Positions 32,124-40,856 of a stretch of DNA of 64,000 bases are shown in pieces. Position 1 is the first letter of the stretch. Each line of letters starts with the position of its first letter. The notes under the pieces were generated by a model. It did no database searches. It saw nothing but the letters and a program-made list of their open reading frames with translations, and was not told the DNA's origin. The stretch is from Avanaerovorax sp964442135. Its GTDB lineage: Bacteria > Bacillota > Clostridia > Peptostreptococcales > Anaerovoracaceae. A program made the position numbers and the translations under genes. The DNA is taken from assembly GCA_964442135.1 (NCBI GenBank), contig CAYTYN010000002.1, forward strand, positions 31,638-95,637, written 5' to 3'.

Positions 32124-33149
32124 CTATATCCAAAGGGGTTTGTCCCATAAAACTACTTTTGTGCCTAAATTCATTTCCTGTGCCTTCTTGAAAAGCCTCT
32201 GAGAAATCAGAATGTCCATGGCGCCAATGCCGAGGGAAACATACACTATTCTCTCATCATCTGAGGTTCTGCCTTGATTCTTGCCCGCCACTACCATCAT
32301 CAGGTCTGTAGCGTCTCCGTCCTTCAGCACTCCTCCGTTATATAGCTCGCTGATTATGGATATCTCCAGAGATTTGAGCTCGTCCCAGCTATCGGTATAT
32401 ATTTTATCCGCCTTTGTCAGAACTTCATTTTTAATTTCCCTCGGCCCCATCTGGATTACCATGGCATTTCTCTTAAGCCACTCTTCTTCCAGGAAGGGTG
32501 TTCGTGTAGACGTCATGGTAACCACCAGATCCGCGTCACGGACGGCGCCCTCCAGCTCATCCGCTGCCGAGAGCCTGATTCCGTTATACTCACCGTTATA
32601 TTCATCTGCAAGACTCCTCGCCTTATCTCTGTTAAGGTCGAAAATCCGGATTTCTTCTAAGCTCGGCACGCTTTCCCCTATAGCCATCACCATGGTACGC
32701 CCTATTATACCGGCGCCGACGAAGCATGCCTTTTTCGTGTTCTTTCCCGCCAGGTATTTTGCCGCAACTCCGGCGGACGCAGACGTTCTCATGGCGGTTA
32801 TAACGGTTCCGTCCAATATGCAGACGGGCAGAGCGGTATGAGGGTCGCTCAGGATCGTGATATCCACTCCCATAGGCATCTCAGGATCATCTATATTCTC
32901 TCTCGATTCCGCAGCCCACTTTATGCCGGCTACATTTTCATCCCCGCCGACGTAGGCAGGCATGGAATTGAAGAAGGATTTTTCATGTTCCAAATCAGGC
33001 AGCACCATGCTTATCTTCATCATGTTTTTGATCTCGTTTTTCTCCATGAGAGAAAACGTTTTCTCCGCGTCCTCCAGTATAGGCTTCATATCCAGAACCC
33101 CCGCCTTTATGACGTCTTCCTGCTTTAAAAATAAAATTTCAGGTTTCAT
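32124..33149 (-). CDS. Ornithine cyclodeaminase / mu-crystallin family protein
   Basis: A 341-residue NAD(P)-binding protein of the ornithine cyclodeaminase/mu-crystallin family. The Rossmann motif VGAGIIGRTM follows a substrate-binding N-terminal half (AGIKWAAESREN, TAMRTSASAGVAA). Members cyclise ornithine, reduce ketimines or dehydrogenate alanine. Some clostridial annotations name such proteins tyramine oxidase subunit B without proof. GGGAGGTAAG lies before the ATG. The promoter (33225-33252) nearly copies that of the YjiH gene across the regulator, so the two are likely co-regulated. Confidence 0.87.
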   Translation of the reverse strand: MKPEILFLKQEDVIKAGVLDMKPILEDAEKTFSLMEKNEIKNMMKISMVLPDLEHEKSFFNSMPAYVGGDENVAGIKWAAESRENIDDPEMPMGVDITILSDPHTALPVCILDGTVITAMRTSASAGVAAKYLAGKNTKKACFVGAGIIGRTMVMAIGESVPSLEEIRIFDLNRDKARSLADEYNGEYNGIRLSAADELEGAVRDADLVVTMTSTRTPFLEEEWLKRNAMVIQMGPREIKNEVLTKADKIYTDSWDELKSLEISIISELYNGGVLKDGDATDLMMVVAGKNQGRTSDDERIVYVSLGIGAMDILISQRLFKKAQEMNLGTKVVLWDKPLWI

Positions 33150-33194
33150 GACTTACCTCCCTTGTAAATACCGTTGTTCCCATCCCTTTACCTT

Positions 33195-33209
33195 TAAACA
33201 GAATCAGGA
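33195..33209 (+). promoter_or_regulatory. 15-base operator candidate, copy 1 (cyclodeaminase side)
   Basis: TAAACAGAATCAGGA lies 15-30 bases downstream of the minus-strand -10 box. The same 15 bases with one change occur at 34546-34560 beside the YjiH promoter, both written on the plus strand. Confidence 0.5.
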
Positions 33210-33224
33210 AATCTTTTTGTCTTG

Positions 33225-33252
33225 ATTATAATTTGATTTTATATTTTGTCAA
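33225..33252 (-). promoter_or_regulatory. Promoter of the cyclodeaminase-aminotransferase-sppA operon
   Basis: On the minus strand TTGACA (33247-33252), 16 bases, TATAAT (33225-33230): both boxes perfect. The spacer AAATATAAAATCAAAT is nearly the same as that of the YjiH promoter. Confidence 0.85.
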
Positions 33253-33315
33253 TTATAGAATTATATCCTTTCAAAAATCCTGCTCTCACGTTCCGCCCCG
33301 TCATCAAGCCCGACA

Positions 33316-34413
33316 TCAATATGAAAAATATCCGTTCATCCTTTCCTGAAGATTGAGGAACGGCTCCTTCTTTAGGGAGTAGTGGACGTACTTTTTTATC
33401 TTGTTAGTTTCCACCAGATTAGCGTCTCTGAGGACTTTAAGGTGTATGGATACAGTGCTCGGCGAAAGCTCCAGCACGTCGGCTATATCTGTGGTCGTCG
33501 CGTCGCTGTTCCACAGTATTTTTATTATCTTAAGTCTGGTAGTGTCGCTGCACGCGTAGAGAACCGAGTGCAGCTCCGGAGGTAGCTCCTCACTGACTTT
33601 CACCGAGTGGAAATTCAGGTTCTTTGATATGTCCAGAGTGTCTCCCACAATATTGCCGCTGAGATGAGGGGTCGTGAACACGGACAGGATAATCACAAGT
33701 TTCTTTATCTTCCTTATCAGAACTGAGTATGGCGGATCTTTCCGGAATATTATTTCGTCGTCTGTTACCACCAGATCCGAATGGAGGCTTTTGATATATT
33801 CAATGTAGTTTTCATCCTGAATCCGTATTTCTTCCCTCCTTTCCACTGCCTCAAGGTATGGCTCAATGCTCTTCCACTCCTCCCTGAAGCATTCCTCCCA
33901 GTATCGTTTAAGAGTCCTTTTCAGTCTTATCTTATTTCCTCCGATGTCCCGAAGAAAGGCCTTGACAGTTTCCACGGTTAAAAAGCAGGCTTGGCTTCCC
34001 AGCTCTTCTTCGGTGACGGAATCAGGGTCCCTCAGCCACCGCGCCGGCAGGTCCTCATCATAATCAAAAGCCGTAAGTCCCAGAAAAAGCTGGGAAAACA
34101 GAACATCATCCATGGTCATCATCTCATCCAGAACCTCCTCCACGGACATTTTCCGAGGGTATTCCTTCGCTATGATATTGTTAACAACATCTATTATGAA
34201 GGACCAGTCTGCGTAATTCTCAGAAAAGAATCTGATATCATTCTGGAGATCCGATGGCAATGATTGGAACTTATTTATTGCCCATTCCTTAGTATAAAGG
34301 TGATGCGAAGGGTTAGCCATGACGTGGAGGCTGATGGTCATCTCCTGTATCGCTGAATATGTGAAGAACACCTTTATATTTACGTTGCTGTTTTTTCCCA
34401 TCAACATTCTCAT
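33316..34413 (-). CDS. ArsR-type transcriptional regulator with large N-terminal domain
   Basis: A 365-residue protein. The C-terminal part (about 275-350) is an ArsR-like winged helix: CSDTTRLKIIKILW, TTTDIADVLELSPSTVSIH, LKVLRDANLVETNK. The N-terminal 270 residues look like the DUF5937-type region found in some large ArsR proteins and may sense the ligand; there is no metal-binding cysteine motif. The ATG at 34413 is chosen because AAAGGA precedes it and the promoter (34439-34467) lies just beyond; the longer open frame would start upstream of that promoter. It sits between two outward promoters that share sequence, so it probably controls both. Confidence 0.75.
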   Translation of the reverse strand: MRMLMGKNSNVNIKVFFTYSAIQEMTISLHVMANPSHHLYTKEWAINKFQSLPSDLQNDIRFFSENYADWSFIIDVVNNIIAKEYPRKMSVEEVLDEMMTMDDVLFSQLFLGLTAFDYDEDLPARWLRDPDSVTEEELGSQACFLTVETVKAFLRDIGGNKIRLKRTLKRYWEECFREEWKSIEPYLEAVERREEIRIQDENYIEYIKSLHSDLVVTDDEIIFRKDPPYSVLIRKIKKLVIILSVFTTPHLSGNIVGDTLDISKNLNFHSVKVSEELPPELHSVLYACSDTTRLKIIKILWNSDATTTDIADVLELSPSTVSIHLKVLRDANLVETNKIKKYVHYSLKKEPFLNLQERMNGYFSY

Positions 34414-34438
34414 AAATTCCTTTCGATTTCTTTGATTC

Positions 34439-34467
34439 AGTATATACCAAATCATTGCCGATGTAAA
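34439..34467 (-). promoter_or_regulatory. Promoter of the ArsR-type regulator
   Basis: On the minus strand TTTACA (34462-34467), 17 bases, TATACT (34439-34444). The start codon follows about 26 bases after the -10 box, which rules out the longer reading frame. Confidence 0.65.
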
Positions 34468-34511
34468 TGGCCGGTTTGGAGGGTAAATTTGAGGGCTTTT
34501 AGCTTCTATGA

Positions 34512-34540
34512 TTGACAAAATATAAAGCCGAAATTATAAT
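34512..34540 (+). promoter_or_regulatory. Promoter of the YjiH-type transporter gene
   Basis: TTGACA (34512-34517), 17 bases, TATAAT (34535-34540): full consensus. It shares ATTGACAAAATATAAA and AAATTATAATC with the minus-strand promoter at 33225-33252. Confidence 0.88.
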
Positions 34541-34545
34541 CCCTA

Positions 34546-34560
34546 TAAACAGAATCCGGA
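34546..34560 (+). promoter_or_regulatory. 15-base operator candidate, copy 2 (YjiH side)
   Basis: TAAACAGAATCCGGA covers the expected transcription start. It differs in one base from 33195-33209. Confidence 0.5.
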
Positions 34561-34596
34561 GCCATCCCGGTAATTCTTAAGAGAAGGAGGTCTTAC

Positions 34597-35991
34597 ATGG
34601 ATACAACAAAACACCCCCCTCGTGAAAGGTTCACCGTCAAGCAGGGACTTCGTTTCATCGTACCTTCAGCGGCAGGCGCATTTCTCTTCATGTGTCCCGT
34701 CCCTGACGGAAGCGGAGGTATGCTGATACCGATCACCTTGCTGAACAGCTGGATTAACACGAATTTTTCCGGAATACTTCCGTTTATCGGACTTATTGTC
34801 ATCGTAGGGTCCGCTGTAATGTCCGCTATAGGCACCATCCTGAAGCCGGCTTTTTTTGAAAGACACCCAATCCTGAGGGATGCGTTCTGCACCAAATGGT
34901 ACTGGGTTCTGCTCCGTATTTTAGGCGCCGTCCTGACCATAATGGTCTTCTGTTCTGTAGGACCTGACTGGCTCATCGGCGGGGATACCGGCGCATTCGT
35001 GTTTTACAGCCTTATCTGTACTATTATCGCAATGGCTGTATACGGCTGCGGACTGTTGCCGCTTTTGACGGAATTTGGTTTGATGGACTTCGTCGGTACT
35101 TTAGTCAGTCCCTTCATGAAGAAGCTGTTCAGGCTGCCGGGACGAGCCGCAGTGGATTGTCTGTCATCATGGCTCGGGGCCACATCCTTAGCTGTGCTGA
35201 TCACCAACGACCAGCTGGAGAAAGGCTATTATACGGAAAGGGAGGCTGCCAGTGTTGCTACCAATTTCTCCGCTGTGTCAATAGCCTTCGCTCTCGTCGT
35301 TATTACTCAGGTAGGTTTAGAAGCTCAGTTTTTTTCCTTCTACCTCACCGTAGGAGCCGTAGGTATAGTATCCGCCATAGTTCTTAACAGAATCCCGCCT
35401 CTGTCCAGAAAGCCGGACACCTATCTCGTAGATAATCCCGTTCAGAAAGAGGAGGCTCTGAAGCCGGAAGGATATTCACTTCTCGGATGGGCATGGACCA
35501 GAGCTGTAAGAAAAGGAAACGACAACGGCTATACCGCTAAAAGCTACATGACCGACTGGGGAAGAAACAGCTGTATGATGCTGTTCGGAATGTTGGGCAA
35601 CGTAATGCTGATAGGAACTCTCTCTCTCGTGTTAGCTTACAATACGTCCTTATTCACATATCTCGGAATGCCGTTTAAGCCCCTTCTGGAGCTTTTACAG
35701 ATTCCGGAAGCAGACGCTGCCGCTCAGACTATGATAGTCGGATTCACCGACATGTTCATTCCTTCCGTGCTGGCATCGGCTACCATATCCTCCCCTTACA
35801 CTCTGTTTTTAGTTGCCGTCATATCCATAACCCAAGTCCTGTACCTTTCGGACAACGTGGCCATGATTCTCATAACAAAGATCAGAGTAAGCCTTTTGGA
35901 GATGTTTGTAATCTTCCTTGAGAGGACTGTTGTAAGCGTAGTAGTGGCAAGCCTTATCATCAGATTCATTCTTCAGGTTCCTCTGGCCTGA
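34597..35991 (+). CDS. yjiH: YjiH-family membrane transporter (nucleoside-recognition/Gate domain)
   Basis: A 464-residue membrane protein with about ten helices and Gate (nucleoside recognition) blocks, such as PFMKKLFRLPGRAAVDCLSSWLG and VLASATISSPYTLFLVAVIS. YjiH relatives lie near amino-acid degradation genes in Clostridia and are thought to move an amino acid or related compound; the substrate is unproven. AGGAGG six bases before the ATG and a consensus promoter support strong expression. It is divergent from the ArsR-type regulator and shares a promoter pattern with the cyclodeaminase operon. Confidence 0.85.
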   Translation: MDTTKHPPRERFTVKQGLRFIVPSAAGAFLFMCPVPDGSGGMLIPITLLNSWINTNFSGILPFIGLIVIVGSAVMSAIGTILKPAFFERHPILRDAFCTKWYWVLLRILGAVLTIMVFCSVGPDWLIGGDTGAFVFYSLICTIIAMAVYGCGLLPLLTEFGLMDFVGTLVSPFMKKLFRLPGRAAVDCLSSWLGATSLAVLITNDQLEKGYYTEREAASVATNFSAVSIAFALVVITQVGLEAQFFSFYLTVGAVGIVSAIVLNRIPPLSRKPDTYLVDNPVQKEEALKPEGYSLLGWAWTRAVRKGNDNGYTAKSYMTDWGRNSCMMLFGMLGNVMLIGTLSLVLAYNTSLFTYLGMPFKPLLELLQIPEADAAAQTMIVGFTDMFIPSVLASATISSPYTLFLVAVISITQVLYLSDNVAMILITKIRVSLLEMFVIFLERTVVSVVVASLIIRFILQVPLA

Positions 35992-36036
35992 CGGCAGCTC
36001 CATATGATAAGTGTAATATCAGCCGGAATATAGCAA

Positions 36037-36072
36037 GGGGGAGGAGATGAGCTCGGGTTCATCTCCTCCCCC
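36037..36072. terminator. Strong 14-bp hairpin between yjiH and the lipoprotein gene
   Basis: GGGGGAGGAGATGA and TCATCTCCTCCCCC form a perfect stem around an eight-base loop. It lies where the two genes converge and likely ends both transcripts, though no long T-run follows. Confidence 0.7.
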
Positions 36073-36103
36073 CTGCTGGGAGCTATATCCAATCGCTTAC
36101 GGT

Positions 36104-36517
36104 CTATCCCGCCACATACTGTCCGTTGAACAACTCATTGCCATTGGTATCCTGATATATTACGATTATCGTTATGCCGGAGACTCCGCTTTCCTCCTCA
36201 AGGTCGGCCGCAAGGCTCTCAAAGGTAGACGTATAGGACTCCATAGCTGATTCAAGCTGCTCCTTTACCAGCTCTGTAGTCTCTTCATCCATCTCTAAAT
36301 CGAAGCTGTAGGTATAGGTCAGATCGTTGCCGGTGATGGAAACCTCCACACCGCTCTCTCCCGCCGCCTCATTGATTTCCTCCATGGCGTCCTCATTTTC
36401 CGCGATATAGCTTTCAAGGGTAGGGTCTCCGCTTCCGCCGCAGGACACCGTCATCAGCGACACGGCGACAATCATAACCATGGCTAAAGCCGTTAAAATC
36501 GCACTTTTCTTCATCAC
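36104..36517 (-). CDS. Small lipoprotein (DUF4854-like)
   Basis: A 137-residue exported protein. A signal peptide (KK, then a hydrophobic stretch to about residue 25) ends in a lipobox with Cys26 (LMTVSCGG). The mature part is acidic, with TLESYIAENEDAMEEINEAA and a beta-rich end, as in DUF4854 proteins of Clostridia. Function unknown. It should be processed by LspA. It follows tatD by 78 bases. Confidence 0.75.
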   Translation of the reverse strand: MMKKSAILTALAMVMIVAVSLMTVSCGGSGDPTLESYIAENEDAMEEINEAAGESGVEVSITGNDLTYTYSFDLEMDEETTELVKEQLESAMESYTSTFESLAADLEEESGVSGITIIVIYQDTNGNELFNGQYVAG

Positions 36518-36595
36518 TTGTTCCTCCTAAATTCTTCCTTACATCCCATCCACCGTCAGGTGAAAGGGTTTTGGCGGATAAGCCCGCCCCGCCCC

Positions 36596-37432
36596 TCACT
36601 TTTCGATGCGGAAAAATCTCAGCGCATTATCGCAGGTGGCCTTTGCCGCCTCTTCAAAGGATATACCTTTTATTTCCGCTATCTTCCGCACGGTGTATTC
36701 CACGTACTGAGGCCGGTTTTTCCTCCCTCTCAGCGGTTCCGGCGTAAGATACGGCGAATCCGTCTCTGCCGTAAGGTAGCACAAAGGTATCTGCTCCACG
36801 ACCCTCACGGTCTTTTTATTGTTTTTGTATGTGACAGGCCCGCAGACGGATATGGCGGCCCCTCTTTTTACATATTCCGCCGCCAGCTCAGCGCTGCCGG
36901 AAAAGCAGTGGAGCAAAACCCCTGAGTGACTTTCCATCCTCCCGTCCGGTCCGGGTCTCTTCGGAAACCATGCCTGCCGCTCTTCTGAGAAGGCGCCCTC
37001 CTCATTTAGAATCCTAAAGGTTTCCTCATCTGCATCTCTGCTATGTATCATTATAGGCATTTTAAGGTGGTTAGCCAGCCTTATCTGCCTGCGAAACCAT
37101 TTTCTCTGATTTTCTCTGTCGGACCGATCGTAGTGAAAATCCAGACCGATCTCACCGATAGCCACCGCTTTCGGATTGGCGGCCAGCTTTCCGATCCCCT
37201 CCAGTATTTCCTCGGTCATGGAATCGGTATCATGGGGGTGAACTCCTACAGCCGCGTAGATCCACGAATTTTCCTCCGCGTCCTTTACAGCCTGCCCGGA
37301 CGAAGGCAGGTCAAAGCCTGCGTCGAGAACGTAGCTGAGAAGCTCCGACTCTTCGGCCTCTCGGATAACCCGTTTTCTCTCCTCGTCTGTAAAGCTGTCT
37401 TGATTTATATGTGCATGGGCGTCAAAAAGCAT
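36596..37432 (-). CDS. tatD: TatD-family metal-dependent deoxyribonuclease
   Basis: A 278-residue TIM-barrel hydrolase with metal-binding DAHAHINQ, the GIDFH-like block GEIGLDFHYDRSD, MIHSRDADEE and HCFSGSAE, and late Asp in TAETDSPYLTPEP. TatD proteins act as metal-dependent 3'-5' DNases. It follows metG, as in most Bacillota. Alternative: hydrolase of another phosphoester or amide, less likely. Confidence 0.93.
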   Translation of the reverse strand: MLFDAHAHINQDSFTDEERKRVIREAEESELLSYVLDAGFDLPSSGQAVKDAEENSWIYAAVGVHPHDTDSMTEEILEGIGKLAANPKAVAIGEIGLDFHYDRSDRENQRKWFRRQIRLANHLKMPIMIHSRDADEETFRILNEEGAFSEERQAWFPKRPGPDGRMESHSGVLLHCFSGSAELAAEYVKRGAAISVCGPVTYKNNKKTVRVVEQIPLCYLTAETDSPYLTPEPLRGRKNRPQYVEYTVRKIAEIKGISFEEAAKATCDNALRFFRIEK

Positions 37433-37455
37433 AATTTATCTCTGCCTCACCAAGC

Positions 37456-37485
37456 TCCCTCGGAGAGAAGGCTCTCTCCGAGGGA
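37456..37485 (-). repeat. 12-bp hairpin between metG and tatD
   Basis: TCCCTCGGAGAG and CTCTCCGAGGGA pair perfectly around six bases. It lies between the metG stop and the tatD start without a T-run, so it is an mRNA stability or partial termination element. Confidence 0.6.
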
Positions 37486-37491
37486 ATTGCT

Positions 37492-39414
37492 TTAACTTAC
37501 CGTATTGCCATCCTCAGCGTCGGTGCTGACCAAAGCCAGCTTCTCGCCGCTGTCGGCGAAGAGGAGCATGCCCTTTGATTCCAGACCTCTCAGCTTTCTG
37601 GCCTTCAGGTTGGCAACGACGATGACCTTCTTCCCCACCATTTCTTCAGGAGTGAAGTGTTCAGCGACGCCGGAGATGATCTGTCTCCTCTCCGTTCCCA
37701 TCTTCACTTGGAAGACCAGAAGCTTATCCGCCTTAGGATGCTTCTCTGCCGATAATATGGTACCTACGCGGAAGTCAATTTTATCAAAATCGTCAAACTC
37801 TATTTCCGGCTTCAGCTCCAAGGGGACGTTTTCCTCCGCCTTATTCCCGTCTGTCATGGCCTCCAGCTCAGCCAGCTCTTTTTCTATATCCAGACGAGGG
37901 AATATATTCTCTCCCCTCTTAACCTGCTCCCCGTTCATCATGTGGAAGGTGAAGGCGTCTTCCCAGACGATATCCGAATACCAAAGTCCCATCTGCTTTC
38001 TTATCTTCTCAGCAGTCTCGTTCATAAACGGACTTATGAGTATGGATATGATTCTGATGGATTCGGCCAGATTATGCATACAGGTGTCCAGCTCGCTTTT
38101 CTTGCTTTCGTCCTTCGCCAGCACCCATGGCATCTTCTCGTCGATATACTTATTGGCCCGTCGTACCAGCACCCATATCTCCTCCAAAGCCATATTGAAG
38201 GCGAACTTATCCATCTGCTCTTCAACTTTAGACGCCGCTCCGACAGCGATCTCCTTAAGGTCTCTGTCTGTGTCGTCCTCGGCAGCCGATTCAGGCACGA
38301 GACCACCGCAGTATTTCTCTATCATGGACGCCGTTCTCGATACCAGATTCCCCAGATCGTTAGCCAGATCGAAGTTTATCCTCTTCAGCATTACTTCGTT
38401 GGTGTACACTCCGTCCTGTCCGAAGGTGTATTCCCTCAGCAGGAAGTATTTCAGAGCGTCTATGCCGTAGCGTTCTATAAGCTTTACGGGATCCACAACG
38501 TTTCCCTTGGATTTGCTCATCTTTCCGCCTTCCAAAAGGAGCCAGCCGTGTCCCAGAACGTGCTTTGGCAGCGGGACGTCTATGGACATGAGCATGGCGG
38601 GCCATATTACGGTGTGAAACCTTACTATCTCTTTTCCCACCAGGTGGAAATCCACCGGCCAGTACTTGTCGTACAGCTCCGGATCGTCAGGATACCCCAG
38701 GGCGGTAATGTAGTTGGATAAGGCGTCCAGCCACACGTATATTACGTGGCTTTCGTCTACAGGTACGGGAATGCCCCAGTCAAAGGTGGATCTGGAAATG
38801 CAGAGATCCTCCAGACCCTGTTTTACGAAGGAGATCATCTCGTTTCTCCTGCTCTCAGGCTGAAGAAAGTCCGGCTGATTCTCGAAGAGGTCTAAAAGTC
38901 TGTCCTGGTACTTGGAAAGCCTGAAGAAATACGCTTCCTCCTTCGCCTTCTGAACCGGTCTTCCGCAGTCCGGACAGCACCCGTCCACCAGCTGGCTCTC
39001 AGTCCAGAACGCCTCGCAAGGTGTGCAGTACATTCCCTCGTAATCACCTTTATATATGTCGCCCTTTTCATACATCTTCATGAAAATATCCTGAACTCTC
39101 TTTATGTGACGATCCTCGGTGGTTCTGATAAAGTCGTCGTAGGATATTTCCATGGTGTTCCAGAGCTCCTTTATGCTCCTCACCACTTCATCCACGTATT
39201 CCTGAGGGGACACTCCCTTTTCCTGAGCTATGCTCTGTATTTTCTGCCCGTGCTCGTCGGTTCCCGTGAGAAATCTCACATCATATCCGCAGAGCCGTTT
39301 AAATCTGGCCATAGCGTCTGCCATAACCGTACAGTAGGTATGTCCTATGTGCAGGTTAGAGCTGGGATAGTATATAGGCGTGGTAATGTAAAACGTTCCC
39401 TTGCTTTCTGTCAT
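37492..39414 (-). CDS. metG: Methionyl-tRNA synthetase
   Basis: A 640-residue class I synthetase charging tRNA-Met. HIGH is at HIGHTYCTV, zinc cysteines in CTPCEAFW and CCPDCG, and KMSKS in GGKMSKSKGN. The C-terminal 100 residues form a Trbp111-like tRNA-binding domain (DFRVGTILSAEKHPKADKLL). The ATG at 39414 is chosen because GGAG lies eight bases upstream; the ATG six codons earlier includes that site. Confidence 0.97.
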   Translation of the reverse strand: MTESKGTFYITTPIYYPSSNLHIGHTYCTVMADAMARFKRLCGYDVRFLTGTDEHGQKIQSIAQEKGVSPQEYVDEVVRSIKELWNTMEISYDDFIRTTEDRHIKRVQDIFMKMYEKGDIYKGDYEGMYCTPCEAFWTESQLVDGCCPDCGRPVQKAKEEAYFFRLSKYQDRLLDLFENQPDFLQPESRRNEMISFVKQGLEDLCISRSTFDWGIPVPVDESHVIYVWLDALSNYITALGYPDDPELYDKYWPVDFHLVGKEIVRFHTVIWPAMLMSIDVPLPKHVLGHGWLLLEGGKMSKSKGNVVDPVKLIERYGIDALKYFLLREYTFGQDGVYTNEVMLKRINFDLANDLGNLVSRTASMIEKYCGGLVPESAAEDDTDRDLKEIAVGAASKVEEQMDKFAFNMALEEIWVLVRRANKYIDEKMPWVLAKDESKKSELDTCMHNLAESIRIISILISPFMNETAEKIRKQMGLWYSDIVWEDAFTFHMMNGEQVKRGENIFPRLDIEKELAELEAMTDGNKAEENVPLELKPEIEFDDFDKIDFRVGTILSAEKHPKADKLLVFQVKMGTERRQIISGVAEHFTPEEMVGKKVIVVANLKARKLRGLESKGMLLFADSGEKLALVSTDAEDGNTVS

Positions 39415-39434
39415 TATCCGATCTCCTTTCATCT

Positions 39435-39454
39435 CCGCGCCGAATGGGGCGCGG
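39435..39454 (-). repeat. 7-bp GC hairpin in the metG leader
   Basis: CCGCGCC and GGCGCGG pair around a six-base loop, about 20 bases before the metG start. It may affect ribosome access. No T-box motif is present. Confidence 0.4.
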
Positions 39455-39505
39455 CAGTCAGATTTTCACGGGAAATCCAAAATGACCGGCTTCCCGCATT
39501 GTTTC

Positions 39506-39511
39506 AGTATA
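39506..39511 (-). promoter_or_regulatory. Extended -10 promoter of metG
   Basis: TGATATACT on the minus strand gives TATACT with a TGn extension; the -35 (TTTTAA, 17 bases away) is weak. Confidence 0.45.
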
Positions 39512-39545
39512 TCATAAACCATCCGGCCTTAAAATATATTTTTAT

Positions 39546-40856
39546 CTACAGGCCTATTATCTCCTTTATGAGAACCGGCGCCGCCGTCTTCTCGCCGGAG
39601 ATGACGAAAGCATTGGCCGCTTCCTCTACGGCAGCCGCCACCTTCTTGCTGTCGTTGCCGTAGAATGTAGCCAGCACTTCGCCGCGATTTACCTTGTCCC
39701 CTACTTTCTTGCGGAGAATCACTCCGGCGGAAAGATCCACAGAGTCCTCCTTAGTCACTCTGCCTGCTCCGGTGTACTGGGACGCCAGACCGATGCGGCG
39801 GGCTTCTATCTCCTTTACATAGCCTGCCGAGGCTGCCACCAGATTATTCTGCTCACCGGCCTGAGGGAACAGGGAATAGTCTTCCGCAACCTCCGGGTCT
39901 CCCCCCTGAGCCGCCACGAACTTTTTAAACTTGACCAGAGCCATTCCGCTCTTTACGGCATGAGCTGCCATGACCTTCCCCTCGTCGGCTGTCTTCGCCC
40001 TGCCTCCCAGGTATATCATGATTCCCGCCAGCCGCATGGTGAGCTGAGTTATATCCTCAGGTCCGTTCCCCTTCAGGGTCTCTATGGCTTCTATGACCTC
40101 CAGGCTGTTTCCCACTGCGAATCCAAGAGGCTGGCTCATATCCGTCACGGCCGCCACTGTTTTCTTGCCTGCCGCCTCTCCTATGCCGCACATAAGCTTG
40201 GCCAGCTTTACGGCGTCCTCCTCATTTTCCATGAAGGCGCCGTTACCGCACTTTACGTCCAGAAGTATGGTATCGCTTCCGGCAGCCAGTTTTTTGCTCA
40301 TTATGCTGGAGGCTATAAGGCTGAAATTGTCTACGGTTCCCGTAACGTCTCTCAAGGCGTACAGCTTCTTGTCCGCAGGAGCCACGTGAGCCGTCTGACC
40401 TATTATTGCCATGCCGATTTCGTTTACCTGATCTGTAAATTCATCGGGTTCCATAGACGTCCTGAATCCCGGTATGGACTCCAGCTTATCTATGGTGCCT
40501 CCCGTGAAACCCAGACCTCTGCCGCTCATCTTGGCTACGGGAACACCGCAGGCCGCCGCTATGGGAGCGACGATAAGGGACACCTTATCTCCTACGCCGC
40601 CGGTGGAATGTTTATCTACTTTAATTCCCCGTATTCGGGACAGATCAATGGTGTCTCCGGAATAGCGCATGGCATCGGTGAGCCGGAAGGTCTCCTCCCT
40701 GTCCATCTTCTGAAAATATATGGCCATGAGGAGGGCTGAAGCCTGATAATCAGGTATGTCTCCCCTAGTGTATCCGTCTACGAAAAACTCAATCTCGTCC
40801 TTAGAAAGCTTTCCTCCGTTTCGCTTCTTCAGGATTATCTCGTTCATGTTCATCAT
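39546..40856 (-). CDS. Pyrimidine-nucleoside (thymidine) phosphorylase
   Basis: A 436-residue enzyme that cleaves thymidine or uridine with phosphate to base and (deoxy)ribose 1-phosphate. DKHSTGGVGDKVSL and MSGRGLGFTGGTIDKLE are the family signatures. In the second motif Phe117 takes the place of the usual His (GHTGGT). It overlaps deoB by four bases; DeoB then converts the sugar 1-phosphate to the 5-phosphate. The pair forms a nucleoside salvage route. Confidence 0.93.
   Translation of the reverse strand: MMNMNEIILKKRNGGKLSKDEIEFFVDGYTRGDIPDYQASALLMAIYFQKMDREETFRLTDAMRYSGDTIDLSRIRGIKVDKHSTGGVGDKVSLIVAPIAAACGVPVAKMSGRGLGFTGGTIDKLESIPGFRTSMEPDEFTDQVNEIGMAIIGQTAHVAPADKKLYALRDVTGTVDNFSLIASSIMSKKLAAGSDTILLDVKCGNGAFMENEEDAVKLAKLMCGIGEAAGKKTVAAVTDMSQPLGFAVGNSLEVIEAIETLKGNGPEDITQLTMRLAGIMIYLGGRAKTADEGKVMAAHAVKSGMALVKFKKFVAAQGGDPEVAEDYSLFPQAGEQNNLVAASAGYVKEIEARRIGLASQYTGAGRVTKEDSVDLSAGVILRKKVGDKVNRGEVLATFYGNDSKKVAAAVEEAANAFVISGEKTAAPVLIKEIIGL

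Noticed and set aside
34414..34518. N-terminal extension of the ArsR-type regulator by 35 codons
   Set aside because: It lies upstream of and across the regulator promoter 34439-34467 and lacks a ribosome site.
37505..38470. Plus-strand open frame of 321 codons
   Set aside because: Lies fully antisense to metG, whose motifs are clear; Ser/Phe-rich shadow without a ribosome site.
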